Assembly (NCBI GenBank): GCA_003135255.1
Contig: PLAX01000170.1
Span: 1-15,073, forward strand
Length of the DNA: 15,073 nt
Source: Candidatus Dormiibacterota bacterium
GTDB taxonomy: Bacteria; Chloroflexota; Dormibacteria; Aeolococcales; Aeolococcaceae
Direction of reading: 5' to 3'
Shown here: positions 7,436 to 13,948 of the stretch, in pieces
How positions within the stretch are numbered: the stretch's first letter is position 1
Layout of the letters: each line of letters opens with the position of its first letter
Translations under genes and position numbers: made by a program
The notes under the pieces: generated by a model
The model's database searches: none
The model's input: the letters and a program-made list of their open reading frames with translations, nothing else
Told to the model about the DNA's origin: nothing

Positions 7436-7510
7436 ATGACCGTCCCGGGGAGACCGGCACCCTGCTATCCGGCAGTTCGACCGATAGGGTCGGTGACCGG
7501 CCCTCGCTAA
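7436..7510 (+). CDS. Possible leaderless 24-codon small ORF or small RNA downstream of the 7398 promoter
   Basis: An ATG 8 nt after the TATAAT box, the same spacing seen before other genes here, opens a 24-codon frame (starts MTVPGRPAPCY, ends SVTGPR) that stops at TAA 7508-7510. That stop overlaps the TAG of the convergent beta-gamma gene. The same RNA could instead be a structured small RNA: CUAUC (7465-7469) can pair with GAUAG (7483-7487), and GGGUCGG with CCGGCCC (7487-7503) as an alternative. The peptide resembles nothing I know. Evidence rests on the promoter and its spacing only. Confidence 0.22.
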   Translation: MTVPGRPAPCYPAVRPIGSVTGPR

Positions 7511-9009
7511 CCCATGGCCGGGTCTTGCGCCAGCGACGGCTCCGCAGGTGCGGCGGTCATCCGGCGCACCGCCGCCCGCCCCGCCTGGAGCGCGGCCCGG
7601 TCCAGCTCGTACCACCTCTCCCGCGTGACCAGCCGGTGCAGCGCCCGCTCCAGCGCGCTGTCGGGAAGCATCCCGGTGGCCTCGAGCAGGGCGCCCAGCA
7701 TCACCACATTTCCCACCTTCGCCGACCCCAATCGATCGGCGATCGCAGTGCTGGCGATCGGGGTGATCCCGGCGCCACTCCCCGCGCAGTCCACCGGCAC
7801 GCTGTCGGCGTTGTAGAGGACGAGCCCGCCCGGCTCCATCGACGGCAGGAACTTGCGCAGGGCCGGCTCGTTGAGCGCGATCAGCACGTTCGGGCGGGAC
7901 ACCACCGGGGAGTCGATGGGTACCGCAGAGATGCGCACATGACAGTTCGAGGTGCCCGAGCGCATCTGCGGCCCATAGGACGGTAGCCAGGACACGTGGT
8001 ACCCGGCGCTGAGCCCGGCTTCGGCGAGGAACTCCCCGAGCAGTAGCACGCCCTGCCCGCCGAACCCGGCCACGACGATCCGGTGGTCGGCGGTCGGGAC
8101 CGGAGAGGCAGGCGCGACCGTGTCGGAAGCCCCGTCCACTCCGGACGCTGGGCCCAGGCCGAGGATTCGCGGCAGCTCCCCGAGATCCGGGACGGTCACC
8201 GCGAGACGCTGCGGGACCGCGCTCGCGGAGCGGTCGCGGAAGTTCCCGAGCGGGAACGTGCGCGTCATCGTTTCGCGGACGAAGGTCTGCGCCTCAGCAG
8301 GATCCAGGCCCCAGATGGTGGGGCACGGCGAGAGGACCTCGACCAGCGAGAAGCCGAGCCCGTGCACCTGGTTCTCGAGGGCGCGGCGGAGCGCCCGTCC
8401 GGTGGCCATGATCTGCTTGTTGCTGCCCAGCGCAACGCGCTCGAGGAAGACAGGCGCCTCCAGCGTGGCCAGGAGCTCGCACACCTTGAGCGGGTATCCG
8501 TGCACCGCCGGGTCGCGGCCCCGTGGCGTGGTGGTGGTCTTCTCCCCGAGCAACGTGGTCGGTGCCATCTGGCCTCCGGTCATTCCGTAGATGGCGTTGT
8601 TCACGAAGATCACGGAGACGGTCTCGCCGCGGTTCGCCGCATGGACAATCTCGGCTGTTCCGATCGCGGCGAGGTCACCGTCGCCTTGGTAGCTCACCAC
8701 GATACTGTCGGGACGGCTACGCTTGACCGCGGTGGCCACTGCCGGGCCGCGGCCGTGGGCGACCTGGATGTTGCCCACGTCGAGGTACTCGTAACCGAAC
8801 ACCGAGCAGCCCACCGGGCTCACCAGGATGGTGCGGTCCTGGATGCCCAGCGTATCTATGGCCTCGGCCAGCAGCTTGGTCACGATCCCATGACCGCAAC
8901 CGGGGCAGTAATGGGTCTGGTGCTGGTCGTCGTCCTTGCGGTCGAAGCGGCGATAGAAGATCGGCGAGCGTCCGTGCACCACCGCCATCGCCGGTGTGTC
9001 ACTGGCCAT
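7507..9009 (-). CDS. 2-oxoacid:ferredoxin oxidoreductase, fused beta (TPP) and gamma subunits
   Basis: Catalytic half of an oxidoreductase that converts a 2-oxoacid and CoA to acyl-CoA and CO2 with reduced ferredoxin. Residues 30-258 are the beta subunit: CPGCGHG (Cys35, Cys38) with Cys68 and Cys229 are the four positions expected to hold the internal [4Fe-4S] cluster. The thiamine diphosphate motif runs from GDGDL (109-113) to NNAIYGMTGGQ (137-147). A Pro/Ala-rich linker (about 259-308) leads to the gamma domain (309-490), which begins IVVAGFGGQG and contains SYGPQMRSGTSNC. Total 500 residues. In most bacteria and archaea gamma is separate or fused to alpha (as in mycobacterial KorA), so the beta-gamma order is less common. 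The ATG at 9009 overlaps the alpha subunit stop by 11 bp, implying translational coupling. Branched-chain or aryl 2-oxoacids, or 2-oxoglutarate, are possible substrates. Confidence 0.95.
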   Translation of the reverse strand: MASDTPAMAVVHGRSPIFYRRFDRKDDDQHQTHYCPGCGHGIVTKLLAEAIDTLGIQDRTILVSPVGCSVFGYEYLDVGNIQVAHGRGPAVATAVKRSRPDSIVVSYQGDGDLAAIGTAEIVHAANRGETVSVIFVNNAIYGMTGGQMAPTTLLGEKTTTTPRGRDPAVHGYPLKVCELLATLEAPVFLERVALGSNKQIMATGRALRRALENQVHGLGFSLVEVLSPCPTIWGLDPAEAQTFVRETMTRTFPLGNFRDRSASAVPQRLAVTVPDLGELPRILGLGPASGVDGASDTVAPASPVPTADHRIVVAGFGGQGVLLLGEFLAEAGLSAGYHVSWLPSYGPQMRSGTSNCHVRISAVPIDSPVVSRPNVLIALNEPALRKFLPSMEPGGLVLYNADSVPVDCAGSGAGITPIASTAIADRLGSAKVGNVVMLGALLEATGMLPDSALERALHRLVTRERWYELDRAALQAGRAAVRRMTAAPAEPSLAQDPAMG

Positions 9010-10087
9010 TGGGGCTCACCTCCAACGGCACCCGCGCGCCGACCAGGATCGTCCTCTCCACAAACTGGAGCACCTCCTCGACGGTGGGGATGTTGCCTCC
9101 CACGCGGCCGTAGGTCTCCACCGGTCGGCTGCCCTCCACCGCCAGCCGCACGTCCTCGACGAGCTGTCCGGTGCTCATCTCAACCACGACGAAGTCCCGA
9201 ACCGAATCGGCCAGAGCGCGGATCGCCCGGGTCGGGAATGGGTAGAGCGTGATCGGGCGCAGCAGCCCCGCCCTGATGCCGCGGCGGCGGGCCGTCTCCA
9301 CCACGGCGCGCAGCACACGACCGACGATGCCGTATCCCACCAGGACGATGTCGGCATCCTCGACCCTCCAGGTCTCCCACCGGGGCTCTGATCGCTCGGC
9401 CTCACGGTACTTGGCCTCGAGAGCGCGGATGTGCCCCTCCAGCACATCGGGCTCGAGGTGGATGGAGCTGACCAGGTTCTGCCGTGTGGCCGCGGTCCCG
9501 GTGACCGCCCACGCCGGGGCCGCCGGAACCGGCCGTGGCTCCGGGAAGGAGACCGGCTCCATCATCTGGCCGACGCTGCCGTCGGCCAGCACCACGACCG
9601 GATTGCGGTAGCGATCCGCGAGCTCGAAGGCCAGCATGGTCAAGTCGACCAGCTCCTGCACCGACGCCGGTGCCAGTACCAGGTTGCGGTAGCAGCCGTG
9701 GCCACCACCTTTGACGATCTGGAAGTAGTCACCCTGCTCTGGGCCGATGCCTCCCAGGCCAGGTCCGCCCCGCATCATGTCGACGATGACGCACGGGAGC
9801 TCGGCTCCGGCCAGGTAGCTGAAGCCCTCCTGCATCAGGCTGATGCCCGGCCCGCTGGAGGCGGTCATGGCCCGCACCCCCGCGGACGCGCCCCCGTAGA
9901 GCATGTTGATCGCCGCCACCTCGCTCTCGGCCTGTACGAAGACGCCGCCCACCTCGGGGAGATACAGTGCCGCCATCTCCACGATCTCGCTTGCCGGGGT
10001 GATGGGGTAGCCGTAGTAGGCACGGCAGCCCGCCAGCAGCGCGGCCTTGACGACCGCCTCGTTGCCCTTGATCAGCTGCGGCTCCAT
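8999..10087 (-). CDS. 2-oxoacid:ferredoxin oxidoreductase alpha subunit (VorB/KorA-like)
   Basis: Subunit carrying the pyrimidine-binding and CoA-side domains of the oxidoreductase. The YYGYPITPASEI segment (YPITP at 27-31) is the substrate-loop signature of 2-oxoacid:ferredoxin oxidoreductases of the OFOR/VOR group. SEVAAINMLYGGASAG and TASSGPGISLMQEG are the conserved core, and the C-terminal transketolase-like domain starts near DADIVLVGYGIVGR (about 246). The length, 362 residues, is typical of separate alpha subunits. In my experience of the family the sequence is nearest to proteins named VorB (3-methyl-2-oxobutanoate type), but such names predict substrate poorly. The start is 3 bp after the ferredoxin stop, and the gene overlaps the beta-gamma gene at its end. 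Confidence 0.95.
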   Translation of the reverse strand: MEPQLIKGNEAVVKAALLAGCRAYYGYPITPASEIVEMAALYLPEVGGVFVQAESEVAAINMLYGGASAGVRAMTASSGPGISLMQEGFSYLAGAELPCVIVDMMRGGPGLGGIGPEQGDYFQIVKGGGHGCYRNLVLAPASVQELVDLTMLAFELADRYRNPVVVLADGSVGQMMEPVSFPEPRPVPAAPAWAVTGTAATRQNLVSSIHLEPDVLEGHIRALEAKYREAERSEPRWETWRVEDADIVLVGYGIVGRVLRAVVETARRRGIRAGLLRPITLYPFPTRAIRALADSVRDFVVVEMSTGQLVEDVRLAVEGSRPVETYGRVGGNIPTVEEVLQFVERTILVGARVPLEVSPNGQ

Positions 10088-10090
10088 GGC

Positions 10091-10324
10091 TCAGGCCACT
10101 TGCCGCCGCAGCACCGTGATGCCACCGGGCTCCGGGCACACGTAGTAGCAGATGCCACAGGCGGTGCAGCCCGCTCCCAGGTACTCCGCCGGGTGGTAGC
10201 CGCAGTGGTTCAGCTCCCCCGAGAGCCGCAGCACCCGCGGTGGACAGGCCTCTACGCAGAGACCGCAGCCTTTGCACTCATCCCTGTCGATGGCGACCGC
10301 CCCTCGGTCGCGGGCTTCATCCAT
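10091..10324 (-). CDS. 2x[4Fe-4S] ferredoxin / delta subunit of the oxidoreductase
   Basis: Small electron carrier of 77 residues with two complete cluster motifs: CKGCGLCVEACP (residues 17-28) and CTACGICYYVCP. It presumably takes electrons from the beta-subunit cluster and passes them to the cellular ferredoxin pool or a reductase. An additional Cys lies between the motifs in LNHCGYHP. The ATG at 10324 is preceded by a full AGGAGG ribosome site that overlaps the TAG of the CoA-transferase gene 8 bp upstream, and its own stop lies 3 bp before the alpha subunit start. That packing marks it as the delta subunit of this complex and not a free-standing ferredoxin. Confidence 0.95.
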   Translation of the reverse strand: MDEARDRGAVAIDRDECKGCGLCVEACPPRVLRLSGELNHCGYHPAEYLGAGCTACGICYYVCPEPGGITVLRRQVA

Positions 10325-10332
10325 GGGACCTC

Positions 10333-11700
10333 CTAGGTCGGCGCCGAGCGCGCCTCCAGCCGGTGCGTGCGCACCGCGTACTCGACGAGCTCGGCGCGAA
10401 AGCTCGGGTGGGCGACACTGATCAACGCCTCGGCGCGCTGCCGAAGGTTCCGCCCGCGCAGGTGTGCCACCCCGTACTCGGTGACGACGTCGTGCACGTC
10501 CGCGCGGGTGGTCACCACCCCGGCCCCGGGGGCGAGGGTGGGCACGATCCTTGACACGCTCCCCCTCCGAGCGGTCGACGGCAGCGCGATGATCGCGCGT
10601 CCCCCCCTCGCTCGGGATGCGCCCCGGACGAAGTCGAGCTGTCCGCCCACCCCGCTGTACGGCTGCGCCCCGATGGAGTCCGCGCAGACCTGCCCGCTCA
10701 GATCGACCTCGATCGCCGAGTTGATGGCGATCATGCCGTCATTCTGGGCGATGATGAACGGGTCGTTGACGTAGCTCGTGCGATGGAACTCGAACATCGG
10801 ATTGTCATCGATGTAGTCGAAGATGATCCGGGAGCCGAGCACGAACCCGCTCACCACCTTCCCGGGGTGAAGCGTCTTGCGCGCCCCGTTGATCACCCCT
10901 GCTTCGATGAGTTCCACGACGCCATCCGGGCACAGTTCGCTGTGGATACCCAGGTCGTGGCGGTCGCCCAACCGGGCGAGCACAGCGTTGGGGATGCCCC
11001 CGATACCGACCTGGAGTGTGGCGCCGTCGGGGACCAGCTCGGCGACGTGCTCCGCCACCCGCATCTGGACTGTATCCGACGGCTCCGGAACGAGCTCTCG
11101 AAGCGGTCGTGATACCGGCACGATTGCGGTAGCGCGACTGGCGTGAAGGAAGGTATCCCCCAGCGCTCGTGGCATCTGCTCGTTCATCTCGACAATGACG
11201 CGCGACGCGTGGCAGGCCGCGGTGAGGGTGCAGTCGGGGCCGATGCCGAGGCTCAGAAACCCGTGCTCGTCAGGGGGCGAGGTCTGGACCAGGGCGACGT
11301 CGATGCGCAGCTCGTCGGCGAAGAGGCGCTCGATCTCTCCCAGCGATACGGGGGTGTAATCGGCTCGCCCCTCGGCCACCGCGGCGCGCGCGTTCTCCCC
11401 GAGGAACAGCCCGTTGTGACGCAGGTGCCCCGCGAGCTCCGGGCGGGCATAGTCGAGGGGGCCCAGGGTCATCATGTGGCATATCTCGACGTCATGAAGG
11501 TCCGCAGCGCGTGCCGCCAGCGCATCCAGCAGCGTCGCCGGCGTCCCACAGCCCTGCTGAACCCAGACGCGGTCTCCAGAGCGGATCAGCTGAACGGCGG
11601 TCTCGGCCGTCGCCACCCTGTCCCGCCACTCCACCACGCGATCTGTCCACACCCTGTCCGCCGGCTGCCGGCCGGCGACGCTCGGTGTCTGGTCAATCAT
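10333..11700 (-). CDS. Acetyl-CoA hydrolase / 4-hydroxybutyrate-type CoA-transferase
   Basis: Family I CoA-transferase (Cat1/AbfT-like) of 455 residues, usual for the group. It moves CoA between an acyl-CoA and a carboxylate (typically acetate, succinate, propionate, butyrate or 4-hydroxybutyrate). The catalytic Glu is expected in GIHSELCPDG (Glu255). VGIGGIPNAV (231-240) and GGQLDF (352-357) are the CoA-binding and oxyanion-loop motifs, and VTEYGVAHLRGRNLRQRA is the conserved C-terminal block. The start ATG at 11700 has AGGA about 12 nt before it. It is the first gene of the operon that continues with ferredoxin, alpha and beta-gamma, so its likely donor is the acyl-CoA made by the oxidoreductase. 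A succinyl-CoA:acetate transferase role, replacing succinyl-CoA synthetase, is one option if the oxidoreductase acts on 2-oxoglutarate. Confidence 0.93.
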   Translation of the reverse strand: MIDQTPSVAGRQPADRVWTDRVVEWRDRVATAETAVQLIRSGDRVWVQQGCGTPATLLDALAARAADLHDVEICHMMTLGPLDYARPELAGHLRHNGLFLGENARAAVAEGRADYTPVSLGEIERLFADELRIDVALVQTSPPDEHGFLSLGIGPDCTLTAACHASRVIVEMNEQMPRALGDTFLHASRATAIVPVSRPLRELVPEPSDTVQMRVAEHVAELVPDGATLQVGIGGIPNAVLARLGDRHDLGIHSELCPDGVVELIEAGVINGARKTLHPGKVVSGFVLGSRIIFDYIDDNPMFEFHRTSYVNDPFIIAQNDGMIAINSAIEVDLSGQVCADSIGAQPYSGVGGQLDFVRGASRARGGRAIIALPSTARRGSVSRIVPTLAPGAGVVTTRADVHDVVTEYGVAHLRGRNLRQRAEALISVAHPSFRAELVEYAVRTHRLEARSAPT

Positions 11701-12062
11701 TCACTCGACATCCTGTGGTCCGCCGCTTGGCCGCTGAGGAAACGCACCCCCATCAAACCGGAATCGCTTCCGAGTTCCGCCGTGCCTGCTCTGAGCCCCT
11801 CAGGGGACTGGTTCAGGTATACACCCAAAGTTCCGCTCCGCCCCATACCGGATCGCCGCAACGAAACCCTGCCGGTTTGCGACCATCCCCCCACCCAGAA
11901 GCATCACCTCAGGGTAGGTCGAGCCCCGCGATCTGGCGGACGCGGCGAACGGCTCAATGTGATCATCCCGCAACGTGTCTGACTGCCAGCGGACCTCCCG
12001 GACTGGCGCCGCTGAGAAGGACGGAGCTCGTCCGCCATTCTCCTCACCGTCGCCGGTGCCGC
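11701..12062. other. 362-bp gene-free upstream region of the oxidoreductase operon
   Basis: This stretch between the REC-EAL stop and the CoA-transferase start is visibly less GC-rich than its surroundings. No frame looks coding. It should hold the operon promoter, but I find no convincing -35/-10 pair; TATACC (minus strand, around 11823-11818) is a possible -10. Two overlapping inverted repeats lie at 11791-11806: CTGAG-CCC-CTCAG and CCCCT-C-AGGGG, which cannot form at the same time. Confidence 0.5.
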
Positions 12063-13280
12063 TCAGGCACAGGCTGCCGCCACCACCAGCTGCTCCTCGA
12101 GGCACGGGGTGACACAGGCGCAGGGCTGGGGCCGCCCGAAGAGGTACCCCTGCGCGGCGGTCACTCCGAGGGTGATGAGGGTGGCCCGCTCCTCCTCCAG
12201 TTCCACGCCCTCGGCGATCACCAGCGCTTCGGCCTGCCGCGCAAACTCGGCGAGAGCACCCACCATCGCACGGCGCATCTTGTTGAGGTGGATGTCACGC
12301 ACCAGGGAGATGTCCACCTTGATGACATCGGCTTCCATGTTGACGATGTGGCTCATGGAGGAGAAACCCGAGCCCGCGTCGTCGACACCGATCAACACCC
12401 CGGCGGCGCGGAGCGGGGCGAGCGCACCGGTGAGCGCCGGATAGTCGTTGATCTGCGTGTGCTCGGTGATCTCCAGGATGATCCTTCCCGGCTCGCTCCC
12501 CTTGAGCAACGACGCCAGCTCCCTGGACATCGCCACAGCCGGCGACGCGTTCACGTGCAGCGGGCATCTACCGGGAAGGTGGGAGAGGTGGCCAAGAGCC
12601 AGGCGGATCGCCTGCAGCTCAAACTCGAGGCCCAGGTCGTTGTCGGCCGCGTCCGCAAACCACATGTCCGGCGGCCGCTGCGGCGGGGAGTTGACCCGGC
12701 AGAGCGCCTCGAAGGCGATCGGCTCGCGCGTCTCGATATCGACCACCGGCTGGAAGACGATGTTCATGAGGTCATGGTCGAGGACGTTGCGGAGCAGGAT
12801 CACCTTGCCCTGCGCCTCCTCCCCCTGGCCACGAAGCTCGGCGCCGACCGCGGTGGCGGCGGACGCCGGCATCGAGGCCTGGCCACGAATCGCCCGGTGG
12901 ATGCCGTCGAGCACCTCGTCACCGGCTGCGCCCTTGACGATGTAGCTCATCGCCCCGGCGCGGATCATCCCCATGATCGTGCCCGCGTCATCGCAGGCGG
13001 AGAGGGCCACCACCCGTGTCTCCGGCGCGGAGCGCCGGGCCTCCGCCGCGACGATCTCACCCCCACCACCCGGCAGGCGCACGTCGCAGAGGCAGATGGT
13101 CGGCCGCAGCGAGCGCACCATCTCGGCTCCTTCGCTCGCGTCAGAGGCCGAGCCGACCACCTCCAGCCTGGGGTCGATGCCGATGAGCTCGACGAGGGCC
13201 TCTCGGAAGCTCGGGTCGTCGTCGACGACCAGGACCGTGTGGGAAGGTCTGGAAGCGTCTAGTGCCTCTGCGCTCACCAT
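12063..13280 (-). CDS. Response regulator with EAL (c-di-GMP phosphodiesterase) output
   Basis: Two-domain signalling protein of 405 residues. The receiver domain (about 15-130) has the acidic pair in VVDDDPS, the phospho-acceptor Asp in LCDVRLPG (Asp66), Ser in VVALSACDD and Lys in SYIVKGA. The EAL domain (about 165-390) retains every metal and catalytic position I can check: FEALCR (EAL motif), Asn in HVNASP, Glu in ILEITE, the DDAGSGFSS loop (DDFGTGYSS in most relatives), Lys in IKVDISLV, EGVE and the GYLFGRP end. It is therefore expected to hydrolyse c-di-GMP under phosphorylation control. No sensor kinase lies in the window. A GTG at 13289 could add three residues; the ATG at 13280 sits inside a perfect 16-bp palindrome. 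It reads toward the oxidoreductase operon across a 362-bp gap. Confidence 0.96.
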   Translation of the reverse strand: MVSAEALDASRPSHTVLVVDDDPSFREALVELIGIDPRLEVVGSASDASEGAEMVRSLRPTICLCDVRLPGGGGEIVAAEARRSAPETRVVALSACDDAGTIMGMIRAGAMSYIVKGAAGDEVLDGIHRAIRGQASMPASAATAVGAELRGQGEEAQGKVILLRNVLDHDLMNIVFQPVVDIETREPIAFEALCRVNSPPQRPPDMWFADAADNDLGLEFELQAIRLALGHLSHLPGRCPLHVNASPAVAMSRELASLLKGSEPGRIILEITEHTQINDYPALTGALAPLRAAGVLIGVDDAGSGFSSMSHIVNMEADVIKVDISLVRDIHLNKMRRAMVGALAEFARQAEALVIAEGVELEEERATLITLGVTAAQGYLFGRPQPCACVTPCLEEQLVVAAACA

Positions 13281-13287
13281 GGTGAGC
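13272..13287. repeat. Perfect 16-bp palindrome over the REC-EAL start codon
   Basis: GCTCACCATGGTGAGC equals its own reverse complement, with the start codon at its centre. In DNA it could be a dimer-binding site. In the mRNA it is too tight to close fully, but partial pairing would hide the ATG. Confidence 0.6.
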
Positions 13288-13310
13288 ACTCTGAGCGCAT
13301 TGGCGCGTCT

Positions 13311-13350
13311 GGGGTAGATGCATCTGCCCCATGCTCGGCCGGGGCAGATG
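13311..13350. repeat. Three alternating copies of a 10-bp element upstream of REC-EAL
   Basis: GGGGTAGATG (13311-13320) is followed directly by CATCTGCCCC (13321-13330), then a 10-bp spacer and GGGGCAGATG (13341-13350). The first two form a 20-bp palindrome with one mismatch; the last two form a perfect 10-bp inverted repeat. A related palindrome, GGGCAGCTGCCC, lies just beyond at 13370-13381, inside the end of the SLOG gene. This may be a tandem operator for the REC-EAL promoter, or the last pair may be a terminator stem for the SLOG gene, although no T-run follows. Confidence 0.65.
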
Positions 13351-13357
13351 GTCGACC

Positions 13358-13939
13358 TCAGAGAGGAAGGGGCAGCTGCCCGTCGCCGGCACCCGTGTCC
13401 AGCGGAGACTCGACCTCCAGTCCGAGCAGCTCCCCCATCCGGCGGCGGGCCGCGATGTCGGCGAGGTCATGCACCGGGATCTCCCGCGACCTCGCCAGGC
13501 GGATGGCGCTCCCCGTGCCGCCGCGCCCCCTGCCCCCCGGCGTCCAGCAGACGACCATCTCGACCGGCGACCGGAGGTCGGCACCGAGGATCTGGTGGGC
13601 GTTGCGCGCGTGCAGCCGCCGGCTGCTCCTGGGCAGCCGCGCAAAGACGGGGTGGATCCGCGTCATGACGTCGTATGCCTCCGGGGACGCCTCGACCAGG
13701 CGAGCCTCGGAGTGCTCGTTGTACCCGGGCCACGGCAGGTAGATCTCACATCTCCCACCGGCCTCCCGTGCCCCCTTCTCGAAGGCGCTGTCCGCCCCGA
13801 CGGCTCCCCCCGATCGAAGCGTCCAGCCGCGCCGAGCCAGCTCGGCGCCAAACCGCTCCATCAGATGGCAGATCCCCGCCGGCGTGGCACGCGAACCGAC
13901 GCCTGCGTAGGCGCGGCCAGGGACGGGTGAGGTGGTCAC
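13358..13939 (-). CDS. SLOG-fold (DprA/LOG-like) protein of phage-type architecture
   Basis: Protein of 193 residues with a Rossmann-like SLOG core. It opens RAYAGVGSRATP, has RRGWTLRSGGAVGADSAFEKG (a Gly-rich nucleotide-binding loop with GAD), then EIYLPWPGYN, and ends near VVCWTPGGRGRGGTGSAIRLA. This order (YAGIGSR, RSGGAxGAD, LPWxG, GGTxxAIRLA) is the pattern of small SLOG proteins common in phage genomes, related to DprA and to LOG nucleotide hydrolases. The precise function is not known; nucleotide or DNA-end sensing is inferred from the fold. The frame is open upstream to 14272, but that part is the antisense of the GNAT gene, so I chose the GTG at 13939. No ribosome site precedes it. 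It is divergent from the GNAT gene with 9 bp between starts. The C-terminal 30 residues are not conserved in a way I recognise. Confidence 0.82.
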   Translation of the reverse strand: MTTSPVPGRAYAGVGSRATPAGICHLMERFGAELARRGWTLRSGGAVGADSAFEKGAREAGGRCEIYLPWPGYNEHSEARLVEASPEAYDVMTRIHPVFARLPRSSRRLHARNAHQILGADLRSPVEMVVCWTPGGRGRGGTGSAIRLARSREIPVHDLADIAARRRMGELLGLEVESPLDTGAGDGQLPLPL

Positions 13940-13948
13940 GCCGGTATT

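Noticed and set aside
7440..7506. tRNA-like segment (GTTCGA within a partly paired 70-nt stretch)
   Set aside because: The five bases on each side of the GTTCGA loop do not pair, and no acceptor stem or anticodon arm can be drawn.
11800..12105. Minus-strand open frame of 101 codons between REC-EAL and the CoA-transferase
   Set aside because: Its first part overlaps the REC-EAL gene out of frame, third-position GC is mixed, and no ribosome site or motif is seen.
11511..13262. Plus-strand open frame of 583 codons opposite the REC-EAL gene and the intergenic gap
   Set aside because: No recognisable motif, and it lies on the antisense strand of a gene with an intact receiver and EAL domain.
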